Of a stretch of DNA of 64,000 nt, positions 25,856 to 34,877 are shown piece after piece; position 1 is the stretch's first letter, and every line of letters begins with the position of its first letter. Source of the DNA: JACMLD01 sp044223995. Its GTDB lineage: Bacteria > Bacteroidota > Bacteroidia > Chitinophagales > Chitinophagaceae. Made by a program: the position numbers and the translations under genes. The stretch is from positions 234,075 through 298,074 of the forward strand of contig JBGALE010000005.1 in assembly GCA_044223995.1 (NCBI GenBank), written 5' to 3'. The notes beneath the pieces were generated by a model. That model was given only the letters and a program-made list of their open reading frames with translations, searched no databases and was not told where the DNA came from.

Positions 25856-26231
25856 TATCAAACCATACCGGTTTTTTATCATCCCAGTTACCATTATAAT
25901 TAATAAATAACTCCTCACCCGCATGAATATCCCTCATGGTTTTTATGGTAATGGTATGCGCATCAAAATCCATTTCGTATTCACAATTGGAACTGTAAGA
26001 GTGATTGTACATAGGTACATACCCGAGGGCCATGCAACATTGTTGCTGTTTTTTCCCCCATATAAAAATATAGTCGTGCAGTAAAGTCTGGTCCAGTAAT
26101 TTTCTGTCGCCTGCACCCATCACTATTACTGGCGCCACCTCTATGACGCTTCCGGCATTAATGGGCTCCGAAGTAAACACCCCCCTGCCCATGGAACCAC
26201 TGGGTGCTATAAATAAAGAAGTAAGGATCAT
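25848..26231 (-). CDS. stand-alone SET domain protein (putative lysine methyltransferase)
   Basis: A 127-residue protein that is almost all SET domain. The opening GSMGRGVFTSEPINAGSVIEV (about 11-32), the NHSxxxNC stretch (MYNHSYSSNCEYEMD, about 75-89) and the closing HAGEELFINYNGNW (about 104-117) match the SAM- and substrate-binding motifs of SET enzymes. No pre- or post-SET module is present. Bacterial SET proteins are known to methylate lysines in other proteins, but targets are rarely known. It stands alone, convergent with the cytochrome-like gene. Confidence 0.86.
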   Translation of the reverse strand: MILTSLFIAPSGSMGRGVFTSEPINAGSVIEVAPVIVMGAGDRKLLDQTLLHDYIFIWGKKQQQCCMALGYVPMYNHSYSSNCEYEMDFDAHTITIKTMRDIHAGEELFINYNGNWDDKKPVWFDKK

Positions 26232-26324
26232 CGCTAACAGTACAGTATGGTTGAAAATACCGGTGGGGTAAAATTATATGATCCGTTACCAATTAACAAT
26301 TGGGAAATTAAAACCAAGAAACGG

Positions 26325-26332
26325 TAATTTTG
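26325..26332 (+). promoter_or_regulatory. -7 box TAATTTTG abutting mgtE
   Basis: Matches TAnnTTTG and ends only 3 bp before the ATG at 26336. If this box is used, the mRNA begins at or beside the start codon and is leaderless or nearly so. Confidence 0.5.
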
Positions 26333-26335
26333 GGC

Positions 26336-27730
26336 ATGACCGAAGAATTAGACGAAAGAACCTTACAGGAACAATTTACTGAACTGGTTAAATCCGATGA
26401 TGTCTTGCGCATGAAGGAATTCCTGAATGACCAGAACATCAGCGATGTGGCTGAACTGATCAATGAATTCCCCGAGTACGAAACACAGATCGTGGCGAAT
26501 ATGAGTATCCACCGCGCAGCAAAAGTGTTTAAGATACTGGATCTCTCTACCCAAAAAACCATCATACAGGAACTGCCGCCCCTTAAAAGCGCAGAATTGC
26601 TGAATGAACTGCCGGCGGATGACCGCACGGCCTTCCTCGAAGAATTGCCCAGCGGTGTAGTGAAAGAACTGATTAAAACACTCGACCCCGAAGAGAGAAA
26701 AATAACCCTTTCATTGTTGGGATATCCCGAAAGCAGCGTCGGCCGTTTGATGACACCAGAGTATATTGCAGTACACATTGATCAAACAGTACAGGAAGTA
26801 TTGCAGCAAATCCGGGAGCAGGGAAAAGACAGCGAGACCATCGATGTTATTTATGTGGTAGACGACAAGGGAACTTTTATTGATGACATACGCATCCGTG
26901 AAATCATCCTGGCCAGCCCGGAAAAGAAGATCGGCGAAATCATCGATAACCGCTTCATTACACTGAATGTGAACGACGACCAGGAAGCTGCCAACGAAAT
27001 ATTTAAAATGAATAACCGCGTGGCCCTCCCCGTGGTGGATAATAACAATATCCTGCTGGGTATCGTCACCATCGACGATATGTTGTGGGTGGCCAGCGAA
27101 GAATTTACAGAAGATATTCAAAAGATAGGTGGTACCGAAGCATTGGACGAGCCATACCTGGAAACGCCTTTCTTTAAACTCATTCAAAAAAGAGTGGGCT
27201 GGCTGATCATCCTCTTCCTGAGTGAAATGCTTACTGCTACAGCTATGGCCAATTACAACGACGAACTTGGCCGCTGGCTGATACTGACTAATTTTATTCC
27301 TTTGATTATGTCCAGTGGCGGCAACAGCGGTTCACAGGCTTCTACACTGATCATCCAGGCGATGGCACTCCGCGAAGTAACACTGGCCGACTGGTGGCGT
27401 GTGATGAGAAGGGAGATTTTTTCCGGCTTTGTACTGGGCAGTATCCTGGGTGCCATTGGCTTTATAAGAATATTCTTATGGCACCAAATGATGATTCACG
27501 GTATTTTCAAAGATATTTATCACGAAGGCTGGATGAGGATAGCCTTCACCGTTAGTTTTTCACTGATAGGCGTAGTACTGTGGGGGACGCTTACAGGTAG
27601 TATGTTGCCGATATTCTTGAAAAGGTTAGGTGCAGACCCTGCCTCTTCATCCGCACCATTTGTGGCTACCCTGGTAGATGTTACTGGTCTCATCATCTTT
27701 TTTAATGTTGCATTGATATTCATGAATTGA
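26336..27730 (+). CDS. mgtE: magnesium transporter MgtE
   Basis: A 464-residue Mg2+ channel. The N-terminal domain (about 1-130) is the superhelical MgtE_N domain (ELPPLKSAELLNELPADDRTAFLEELP). Two CBS domains follow (about 135-255; IDVIYVVDDKGTFIDDIRIRE, then VALPVVDNNNILLGIVTIDDML). The C-terminal five helices (about 285-460) form the pore, with LIMSSGGNSGSQASTL the typical pore stretch. Translation starts at the ATG at 26336; a TTG two codons earlier is less likely. Family knowledge gives Mg2+-gated import. Confidence 0.95.
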   Translation: MTEELDERTLQEQFTELVKSDDVLRMKEFLNDQNISDVAELINEFPEYETQIVANMSIHRAAKVFKILDLSTQKTIIQELPPLKSAELLNELPADDRTAFLEELPSGVVKELIKTLDPEERKITLSLLGYPESSVGRLMTPEYIAVHIDQTVQEVLQQIREQGKDSETIDVIYVVDDKGTFIDDIRIREIILASPEKKIGEIIDNRFITLNVNDDQEAANEIFKMNNRVALPVVDNNNILLGIVTIDDMLWVASEEFTEDIQKIGGTEALDEPYLETPFFKLIQKRVGWLIILFLSEMLTATAMANYNDELGRWLILTNFIPLIMSSGGNSGSQASTLIIQAMALREVTLADWWRVMRREIFSGFVLGSILGAIGFIRIFLWHQMMIHGIFKDIYHEGWMRIAFTVSFSLIGVVLWGTLTGSMLPIFLKRLGADPASSSAPFVATLVDVTGLIIFFNVALIFMN

Positions 27731-27752
27731 ATTTTTTGTTATAATTCCTGTT

Positions 27753-30179
27753 ATGAGAATAATCAACTGTATCTTCTGCCTCCTGCTGGCGGGTGCCTGC
27801 TTTACGCAAAATCAACTCGCGCCATTAACGGTCGAAAAAATAATGCGGGATCCAAAATGGATCGGCACTTCCCCCTCTGGTGTCAACTGGAGTTACGACA
27901 ATCGTTATATTTATTTCAACTGGAACCCGGAGAAAGCGCTTTCTGATTCGCTGTATTTTATTTCTAGGGAAAATATGGCTCCGCAGAAAGTACACTATGC
28001 GCAAAAGCAATCCATGCTTACCATGGATGATATTACATATAACCGCAGCCGAACCGCTTTTGTGTTTGCAAAAGATGGCGACATCTTTTTTACCGATGTC
28101 AAAACAGGAAAAGAAAAACCAATTACACAAACTGCCGATCGTGAAAGCAACCCCCAGTTTTCGTTTAACGATACAAAAATTGTTTACCTGCGCAACCAGA
28201 ATCTTTTTGCATGGGATATTGCCAGTGGATTGACCACGCAGCTAACAAATTTTCAAAGCGGCGGCAATCCTCCCGTCACACCACCCATTGCGGGGCAAAG
28301 AGGTGGTGGCCCGCAAAGAAACAATCAATCGGACAATGGCAGCCAGCAGGAAAAATGGTTAAAGGATGATCAGTTGAAAAATTTTGACGTATTAAAATCG
28401 CGTAAGGACAAAAGAGACGCAGCAGAAGCATATAACAACGCAGTTCCCAAAAAGAAAGAATTAAGGGTAATCAACACTGGTGATAAGGTAGTAAATGGCA
28501 TCACCATCAGCCCCGACGGACGTTTTATAACATATCGTTTATTCAAACCCTCACAGGGAAAGAATACCATTGTTCCGAGCTATGTAACAGAATCTGGTTT
28601 TACCGAAGACATTCCCGGAAGAACCAAAGTAGGCGGACCGCAGGGCACACAGGAATTGTTCGTATTTGATTCGGACAATGATACAGCTATTGCCATTAAA
28701 ACGGATGCTGTTCCCGGTATAAAAGATATCCCCGCTTTTTATAACGATTACCCGCAGTTGCTGAAAAGAAAAACAAGGGATTCCGCAAACCGTTCTGTCA
28801 ATTTTTTACCTGTATCATGGTCACCGGCAGGCACAAATGCCATACTCGATATTCGCGCGCAGGATAATAAGGATCGTTGGATATTATCGCTGGATGCAGC
28901 CACAGGTAAATTACACCTGTTGGATCGGCAGCACGACGATGCATGGATTGCAGGCCCTGGGATTGGCGGAAGTTTTGGTGGTGGCAATTACGGATGGATA
29001 GACGAAAACACTTTTTGGTACCAGTCGGAAGCTACCGGCTATTCGCATTTGTATTCGGTAAACATTAGTTCGGGTGAAAAGAAAGCCATTACTTCCGGAA
29101 AATATGAAGTGCAAGCCGCACAATTATCTGTCAGCAAAAAATATTTTTACATTACTACCAACGAGGTGCATCCCGGTGAACAGCAATTTTATCGTTTACC
29201 CGTAACCGGTGGTACAGCCGAAAGAATTACCTCCATGACAGGCGCTAACCAGGTTAGCCTGTCACCTGATGAGAAATACATCGCCTATTTATATTCCTAC
29301 AGCAACAAACCCTGGGAACTGTATTTGCAGGAAAATAAAGCCAACGCCAAAGCCATACAGGTAACCAATAAAGCCATGAGTGAAGAGTTTACTTCATATC
29401 ACTGGCGCGAACCGGAGCTAATCAGTTTTGCAGCGCGCGATGGTGCACAGGTATATGCCAGGTTGTACAAACCAGCCAATCCAAACCCTGCACATGCCGC
29501 CGTAATATTTGTTCACGGTGCAGGTTATTTACAAAATGCGCACAAATGGTGGAGCAGTTATTTCCGCGAATACATGTTTAATAATTTACTAGTTGATAAT
29601 GGTTATACTGTTATGGACATTGATTATCGCGGCAGCGCAGGATATGGCCGTGACTGGCGTACGGGTATCTACCGGTTTATGGGCGGTAAAGATTTAACCG
29701 ACAATGTTGACGCCGCCCGGTACATGGTTACATCATGTGGCGTTGATCCAAAACATATTGGCGTGTATGGTGGCTCATACGGTGGATTTATCACTTTGAT
29801 GGCTTTGTTTACCACACCGGATGAATTTGCTGCAGGCGCCGCATTGCGGCCTGTTACTGACTGGGCCAATTACAATCATGGCTACACGTCCAATATATTA
29901 AACGAACCTTTTACCGATAGCATCGCTTACCGCAGAAGCTCACCATTTTATTTTGCCAGTGGCCTCAAGGGTCATTTACTGATATGTCATGGCATGATTG
30001 ATACCAATGTCAATTTCCAGGATGCGGTGAAATTATCACAGCGATTAATTGAGTTGGGAAAGAACAACTGGGAACTGGCACCTTACCCAATGGAAGACCA
30101 TGGGTTTGTTGAGCCAAGCAGTTGGACCGATGAATACAAACGTATTTTAAAGTTGTTTGAAACAAACCTGAAAGAATAG
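27753..30179 (+). CDS. S9 family prolyl oligopeptidase (DPP-IV-like)
   Basis: An 808-residue peptidase with signal peptide (cleavage about residue 18). A beta-propeller (about 40-540) precedes the alpha/beta hydrolase domain. The catalytic triad is S675 (GVYGGSYGG), D750 (MIDTNVNF) and H783 (MEDHGF). A Gly/Gln/Arg/Asn-rich insert (about 180-205) lies in the propeller. Such enzymes cut dipeptides from peptide N-termini in the periplasm. It follows mgtE by 22 bp in the same direction, but a functional link is not evident. Confidence 0.93.
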   Translation: MRIINCIFCLLLAGACFTQNQLAPLTVEKIMRDPKWIGTSPSGVNWSYDNRYIYFNWNPEKALSDSLYFISRENMAPQKVHYAQKQSMLTMDDITYNRSRTAFVFAKDGDIFFTDVKTGKEKPITQTADRESNPQFSFNDTKIVYLRNQNLFAWDIASGLTTQLTNFQSGGNPPVTPPIAGQRGGGPQRNNQSDNGSQQEKWLKDDQLKNFDVLKSRKDKRDAAEAYNNAVPKKKELRVINTGDKVVNGITISPDGRFITYRLFKPSQGKNTIVPSYVTESGFTEDIPGRTKVGGPQGTQELFVFDSDNDTAIAIKTDAVPGIKDIPAFYNDYPQLLKRKTRDSANRSVNFLPVSWSPAGTNAILDIRAQDNKDRWILSLDAATGKLHLLDRQHDDAWIAGPGIGGSFGGGNYGWIDENTFWYQSEATGYSHLYSVNISSGEKKAITSGKYEVQAAQLSVSKKYFYITTNEVHPGEQQFYRLPVTGGTAERITSMTGANQVSLSPDEKYIAYLYSYSNKPWELYLQENKANAKAIQVTNKAMSEEFTSYHWREPELISFAARDGAQVYARLYKPANPNPAHAAVIFVHGAGYLQNAHKWWSSYFREYMFNNLLVDNGYTVMDIDYRGSAGYGRDWRTGIYRFMGGKDLTDNVDAARYMVTSCGVDPKHIGVYGGSYGGFITLMALFTTPDEFAAGAALRPVTDWANYNHGYTSNILNEPFTDSIAYRRSSPFYFASGLKGHLLICHGMIDTNVNFQDAVKLSQRLIELGKNNWELAPYPMEDHGFVEPSSWTDEYKRILKLFETNLKE

Positions 30180-30263
30180 CCTACCCTGGGTGAACAAGTT
30201 ATAAAAGCTGTTAAGCGAATGCAAAGACGTATTTTACACGGCTGCTTCACCCCGGGCTGGACT

Positions 30264-30271
30264 TATTTTTG
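30264..30271 (+). promoter_or_regulatory. -7 box TATTTTTG for glmS
   Basis: Matches TAnnTTTG, 70 bp before the glmS ATG. No ribozyme or riboswitch is seen in the leader. Confidence 0.5.
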
Positions 30272-30341
30272 ATAATATTGCAGTGCTGTTTTGAAAATTC
30301 ATCGCAGGAAATATTTAACCGAATCGTAAAAGACAAATAAT

Positions 30342-32177
30342 ATGTGTGGAATTGTAGCTTATATCGGACCAAGGGAGGCCTATCCCATTATTTTAAAAGG
30401 GCTGAAAAGACTGGAATACCGTGGATATGACAGCGCCGGTGTAGCACTGATGAACCATGGCCTGAAAGTATACAAGAAAAAAGGAAAAGTGGCAGAGCTG
30501 GAAGAAAGCCTGGTTGGAAAAGACCTGCACGCCAGTGCTGGTATTGGTCATACAAGATGGGCTACCCACGGTGAACCCAGTGACCGCAATGCCCATCCGC
30601 ATTCTTCTGCCAATGGCAAACTGGCCATGATACACAATGGAATCATTGAAAACTATGGCCAGCTCAAACAGGAACTGCAAAAGAAAGGATACAGCTTCAC
30701 CAGCGATACAGATACCGAAGTATTGCTGAATTTTATCCAGGATATACAGCAAAACAATGAATGCAGCCTGGAAGAAGCATTGCGCATTGCGTTGAAACGT
30801 GTAGTAGGTGCATATGTATTGGTAATACTCGATCAGGACAATCCGGATACTTTAATAGCAGCACGTAAAGGAAGCCCGCTGGTTATTGGTGTGGGGAAAG
30901 GAGAACACTTTCTGGCTTCCGATGCTTCACCTATCATCGAGTACACCAAGGAAGTGGTATATGTAAACGATTACGAACTCGCCATAGTAAAGGCCGACGA
31001 ATTGATACTGAAAAATCTCGGTAATGAAAAAATAACGCCCTACGTGCAGAAGCTGGATATGGAACTGACCGCTATTGAGAAAGGTGGATACGAACATTTC
31101 ATGCTGAAGGAAATATTTGAGCAGCCCGATACCATTTTCGATTGTTTACGCGGACGACTCGACATCAATGCAGGCACGATTACCATGGCGGGTGTTGAAA
31201 AAAATATGGAAAGGTTGAAAAATGCCAACCGCATTGTTATGGTGGCCTGCGGTACAAGCTGGCATGCGGGTTTGGTAGCTGAGTATATTTTTGAGGAGCT
31301 TTGCCGCATTCCCGTAGAAGTGGAATATGCATCAGAATTTCGTTACCGCAATCCCGTCATACAGGAAGGCGATGTCATCTTCGCCATATCGCAAAGTGGT
31401 GAAACAGCAGATACCATTGTCGCTATCGACAAAGCAAAGGAACAGGGCGCTTTCATATTTGGGGTAGTCAATGTAGTGGGTTCTTCTATCGCACGCATCA
31501 GTCATGCCGGTGCGTATACACATGCAGGACATGAAATTGGTGTGGCCAGTACAAAAGCATTTACGGCACAACTGGCAGTGCTGACAATGATCGCTTTGAA
31601 AATTGCGGTTGAAAAAGGGACCCTTGATAAAAAAAGATACACCCACTTGCTGTCCGAACTGCATGCCATACCAGAGAAAGTAGCCAGCCTGCTGAAGAAC
31701 AGTGAGCATATTAAACAGGTAGCAGAAAAATACAAGGATGCAAAAGACTTCCTGTACCTCGGCCGCGGATATAATTTCCCTGTGGCACTGGAAGGTGCGT
31801 TGAAGCTGAAAGAAATTTCCTATATACATGCAGAAGGTTACCCGGCTGCTGAAATGAAACATGGCCCAATCGCTTTGGTAGATGAACACCTGCCCGTGGT
31901 ATTTGTGGCCACAAAAGATTCCTACCACGAAAAGATTGTCAGCAATATCCAGGAAATCAAAGCAAGAAAAGGAAAAGTAATTGCTGTAATTACAGAAAAC
32001 GATACCACCATCTCTGGTATGGCAGATGATGTAATGATAGTTCCTGAAGCAGACGAACTGGTGGCACCCATGCTAAGTGTGATACCATTGCAGCTATTAA
32101 GTTATTATACCGGTGTATCGAAAGGTTTGGATGTCGACAAGCCTCGCAACCTTGCAAAGAGCGTAACGGTTGAATAA
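30342..32177 (+). CDS. glmS: glutamine-fructose-6-phosphate aminotransferase
   Basis: A 611-residue enzyme that makes glucosamine-6-phosphate for peptidoglycan and LPS. The N-terminal glutaminase starts MCGIVAYIG, with the nucleophile C2 exposed after Met removal, and has TRWATHG near 72. Two SIS domains follow: SCGTS-type loop CGTSWHAG (about 305) and ISQSGETADT (about 350), and the C-terminus ends KPRNLAKSVTVE, the usual GlmS tail. Length fits the family. It is followed by a DUF4954 gene 51 bp away. Confidence 0.97.
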   Translation: MCGIVAYIGPREAYPIILKGLKRLEYRGYDSAGVALMNHGLKVYKKKGKVAELEESLVGKDLHASAGIGHTRWATHGEPSDRNAHPHSSANGKLAMIHNGIIENYGQLKQELQKKGYSFTSDTDTEVLLNFIQDIQQNNECSLEEALRIALKRVVGAYVLVILDQDNPDTLIAARKGSPLVIGVGKGEHFLASDASPIIEYTKEVVYVNDYELAIVKADELILKNLGNEKITPYVQKLDMELTAIEKGGYEHFMLKEIFEQPDTIFDCLRGRLDINAGTITMAGVEKNMERLKNANRIVMVACGTSWHAGLVAEYIFEELCRIPVEVEYASEFRYRNPVIQEGDVIFAISQSGETADTIVAIDKAKEQGAFIFGVVNVVGSSIARISHAGAYTHAGHEIGVASTKAFTAQLAVLTMIALKIAVEKGTLDKKRYTHLLSELHAIPEKVASLLKNSEHIKQVAEKYKDAKDFLYLGRGYNFPVALEGALKLKEISYIHAEGYPAAEMKHGPIALVDEHLPVVFVATKDSYHEKIVSNIQEIKARKGKVIAVITENDTTISGMADDVMIVPEADELVAPMLSVIPLQLLSYYTGVSKGLDVDKPRNLAKSVTVE

Positions 32178-32228
32178 TTTATGAACCGTAACTTCCAATA
32201 TTCCATTTAACCAGTACAACCATCCTGC

Positions 32229-34433
32229 ATGAACATTATTCAAAAAAGCCCGGTTGATTCATTGGGTTATCATTTTATACCGGCTAAATATATCCCGAAA
32301 GGAAAGGATGAATACTACCTGCGCAACCAGCAAAATAAAAATGGCATCAGCTACCGTAAGCTGACTGCCTATGAAATAGAAGCGCTGGTAAGAAACCGCA
32401 ATACTTCCGACGACTGGAACAATATACTGGTATCCGATGCATTTAACCCCGAACTCGTTCAAAACTGTAAATTTTTCGGACTGGTGCGTATTGGCAAACT
32501 GGAACCGTATTATCTCGAGTTTCACAACCTCCGCCGCCCGGTTGGTCTATACAACAGCACGATCATCAGCACTGACCTCGGCAATAATGTCGTAATAGAT
32601 AATTGCAATTATTTATCGCATTATATCATTGGCAACGAAGTAATGATTGTCAACACCAATGAAGTGGCAACAACCGATTATGCGCGCTTTGGAAATGGCA
32701 TTGTAAAAGAAGGCGAAGAGGAGAAGAATCGTATATGGCTGGAAGTATGCAATGAAAACGGCGGAAGAAGTATTATTCCCTTTGATGGCATGTTGCCCGG
32801 CGATGCTTATTTATGGACACGTTGCCGCAATGATGAAAAATTGCAGGCGCAATTCAAAGTGTTTACCGATAAGCAGTTTGACAAAAGAAGAGGCTATTAC
32901 GGGGAAATTGGCGACAGGACCATCATAAAAAATACACGCATCCTGAAAGATGTGTGGATAGGATCAGATGCTTATATTAAGGGTGCAAATAAATTAAAAA
33001 ACCTGACCATTAATTCAAATGCGTCGGCAAAATCGCAGGTGGGAGAAGGATGCGAGCTGGTGAATGGAATTGTAGGTGAAGGCTGCCGCATATTTTACGG
33101 CGTGAAAGCCGTTCGGTTTATCATGGCTTCGCATTCACAACTCAAGTACGGCGCAAGGCTGATCAATTCCTACCTCGGTAATAATGCTACCATCTCCTGT
33201 TGCGAAGTGCTCAATTCCCTGATATTTCCGGCACATGAGCAGCATCACAACAATTCCTTTCTGTGTGCAGCGCTGGTAATGGGCCAAAGCAATATGGCTG
33301 CGGGTGCCACCATTGGTTCCAATCATAATTCACGCAGCCCGGACGGTGAAATTATTGCGGGCAGGGGTTTCTGGCCAGGGCTATGTGTGAGCCTGAAACA
33401 CAATTCAAAATTTGCCAGCTTTACCATTATGGCGAAGGGTGATTATCCTGCCGAAATAAATATTCCATTTCCCTTTTCGCTCGTAAGCAATGATGTGGGC
33501 AGGGAGCAATTGGTCATCATGCCGGCGTATTGGTTCATGTACAATATGTATGCGCTGGCACGCAACGCCTGGAAATATACCGACCGCGATAAAAGAACAG
33601 AAAAAATACAAAGCATAGAATACGATTACCTGGCGCCTGACAGCGTTAATGAGATTATTTCTTCGCTCGAAATAATGAAGGAAATGGTCGGCAAGGCCTA
33701 CGCAAAAAAATTCCAGGTGAAATTACCAGCAATGGAATACAAAACTGCAGGAAAAAAGTTACTGGAGTCAAACGATAAGCTGGTAAACGATTTGGAAGTA
33801 ATAGTTGATGGTATTGAAAACTCCGACAGGAAGGTAATACTGGTAAAAGTATTGCGTGCTTATCATTTGCTGAAGGAAATGGTAGCTTTTTACACTGTCC
33901 AATGCATACTGGATTCCATAGAGGCCAATAAGATAAAATCTTCTGAAGATTTATTTGCTTTATTCCCCGTTTCACCGAAGAGAACAGAATGGAACAATGT
34001 GGGTGGGCAACTGATCCCGCAACCAGAATTGGAAAAGCTATTGGTACAAGTGCGAAGTGGGAAAGCAAAAAGCTGGAATGATGTGCATGCGTTTTACCAG
34101 CAACAGGGAACACTGTATCCAAAGCAACGCCTGCAGCATGCGGTTGCCGCATACGCGGAATTGCATCATGTTAAGCTCCGTAAAAACAATACAGCGCTCA
34201 GGCAGTTGCTGCAACAAAGTGTCTATACCAAAGAATGGATGGTAAAAGGTATTTATGAAAGTCGTGAAAAAGATTACTCGAATGCCTTTCGTAAAATGGT
34301 GTACGACAACAGGGAAGAAATGAATGCAGTCATTGGAAAATTAGACGATAACAGTTTTATACAACAGGAAAAGCAGGCGTTGGATGATTACAAAAAAAAC
34401 ATACAACGACTGGTAAAGCTGTTCAAATTGTAA
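32229..34433 (+). CDS. DUF4954 protein (left-handed beta-helix)
   Basis: A 734-residue protein specific to Bacteroidota and relatives. Residues about 95-350 contain hexapeptide-like coils (NNVVIDNCNYLSHYIIGNEVMI, then GEGCELVNGIVGEGCRIFYG) expected for a left-handed beta-helix, as in sugar-nucleotide acyltransferases. It continues with a helical C-terminal half (about 470-734). No catalytic His motif of acyltransferases is obvious. The position behind glmS suggests a link with amino-sugar or envelope metabolism, but this is an inference. Confidence 0.88.
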   Translation: MNIIQKSPVDSLGYHFIPAKYIPKGKDEYYLRNQQNKNGISYRKLTAYEIEALVRNRNTSDDWNNILVSDAFNPELVQNCKFFGLVRIGKLEPYYLEFHNLRRPVGLYNSTIISTDLGNNVVIDNCNYLSHYIIGNEVMIVNTNEVATTDYARFGNGIVKEGEEEKNRIWLEVCNENGGRSIIPFDGMLPGDAYLWTRCRNDEKLQAQFKVFTDKQFDKRRGYYGEIGDRTIIKNTRILKDVWIGSDAYIKGANKLKNLTINSNASAKSQVGEGCELVNGIVGEGCRIFYGVKAVRFIMASHSQLKYGARLINSYLGNNATISCCEVLNSLIFPAHEQHHNNSFLCAALVMGQSNMAAGATIGSNHNSRSPDGEIIAGRGFWPGLCVSLKHNSKFASFTIMAKGDYPAEINIPFPFSLVSNDVGREQLVIMPAYWFMYNMYALARNAWKYTDRDKRTEKIQSIEYDYLAPDSVNEIISSLEIMKEMVGKAYAKKFQVKLPAMEYKTAGKKLLESNDKLVNDLEVIVDGIENSDRKVILVKVLRAYHLLKEMVAFYTVQCILDSIEANKIKSSEDLFALFPVSPKRTEWNNVGGQLIPQPELEKLLVQVRSGKAKSWNDVHAFYQQQGTLYPKQRLQHAVAAYAELHHVKLRKNNTALRQLLQQSVYTKEWMVKGIYESREKDYSNAFRKMVYDNREEMNAVIGKLDDNSFIQQEKQALDDYKKNIQRLVKLFKL

Positions 34434-34466
34434 TACTTTCCCGGTTACTAAAATAAATTCTATCGC

Positions 34467-34496
34467 AAAAAAATCCCCCCAATATTATTGGAGGGA
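34467..34496 (-). terminator. Rho-independent terminator
   Basis: A 10-bp stem with one mismatch (34474-34483 with 34487-34496) followed on the minus strand by a run of T. It serves the small lipoprotein gene. Confidence 0.8.
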
Positions 34497-34533
34497 CCTT
34501 CTTGCAAGAAGTAATATCTTAAATCAAATCCAA

Positions 34534-34752
34534 TTACTTCTTCTTAGTTGCGCTGTCTACTTTTGCTTTTACAGTATCAACTGCAGCTTTAGCAGCAGAA
34601 TCAATTTTAGCTTTTGCAGTATCGACAGTAGCTGTGATAGCAGAATCAACTTTAGTTGCAGCAGAATCTGCGGCGCTTTTTGCTGTTTCAGCAGCATTGT
34701 TACAAGCTACTAAAGAGGTAGCTACAGCCAGGATAACAAATAATTTTTTCAT
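34534..34752 (-). CDS. small coiled-coil lipoprotein
   Basis: A 72-residue lipoprotein. The ATG at 34752 gives a signal with lipobox SLVAC (Cys 17); the longer frame would start inside the TACCTTTG promoter. The mature peptide is Ala/Asp/Lys-rich, with ID or VD pairs alternating every 8 and 7 residues (VDSAITAT, VDTAKAK, IDSAAKAA, VDTVKAK), which makes a 15-residue helical repeat. It resembles late-embryogenesis-type or Lpp-like amphipathic helices. The function is unknown; a periplasmic surface helix is likely. Confidence 0.8.
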   Translation of the reverse strand: MKKLFVILAVATSLVACNNAAETAKSAADSAATKVDSAITATVDTAKAKIDSAAKAAVDTVKAKVDSATKKK

Positions 34753-34785
34753 TGCAATTTGATTTTTTAAAATTTTTGATAGCCG

Positions 34786-34793
34786 CAAAGGTA
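34786..34793 (-). promoter_or_regulatory. -7 box TACCTTTG for the small lipoprotein
   Basis: Matches TAnnTTTG exactly on the minus strand, 33 bp before the chosen start at 34752. Confidence 0.65.
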
Positions 34794-34877
34794 ACTTCTT
34801 TTATGAAAAAACCAAATATGATTGGCCATTTCTACCGAAAAGCCCATGAACAGGAGGTTTCAGCCGTTGAATAAAAC

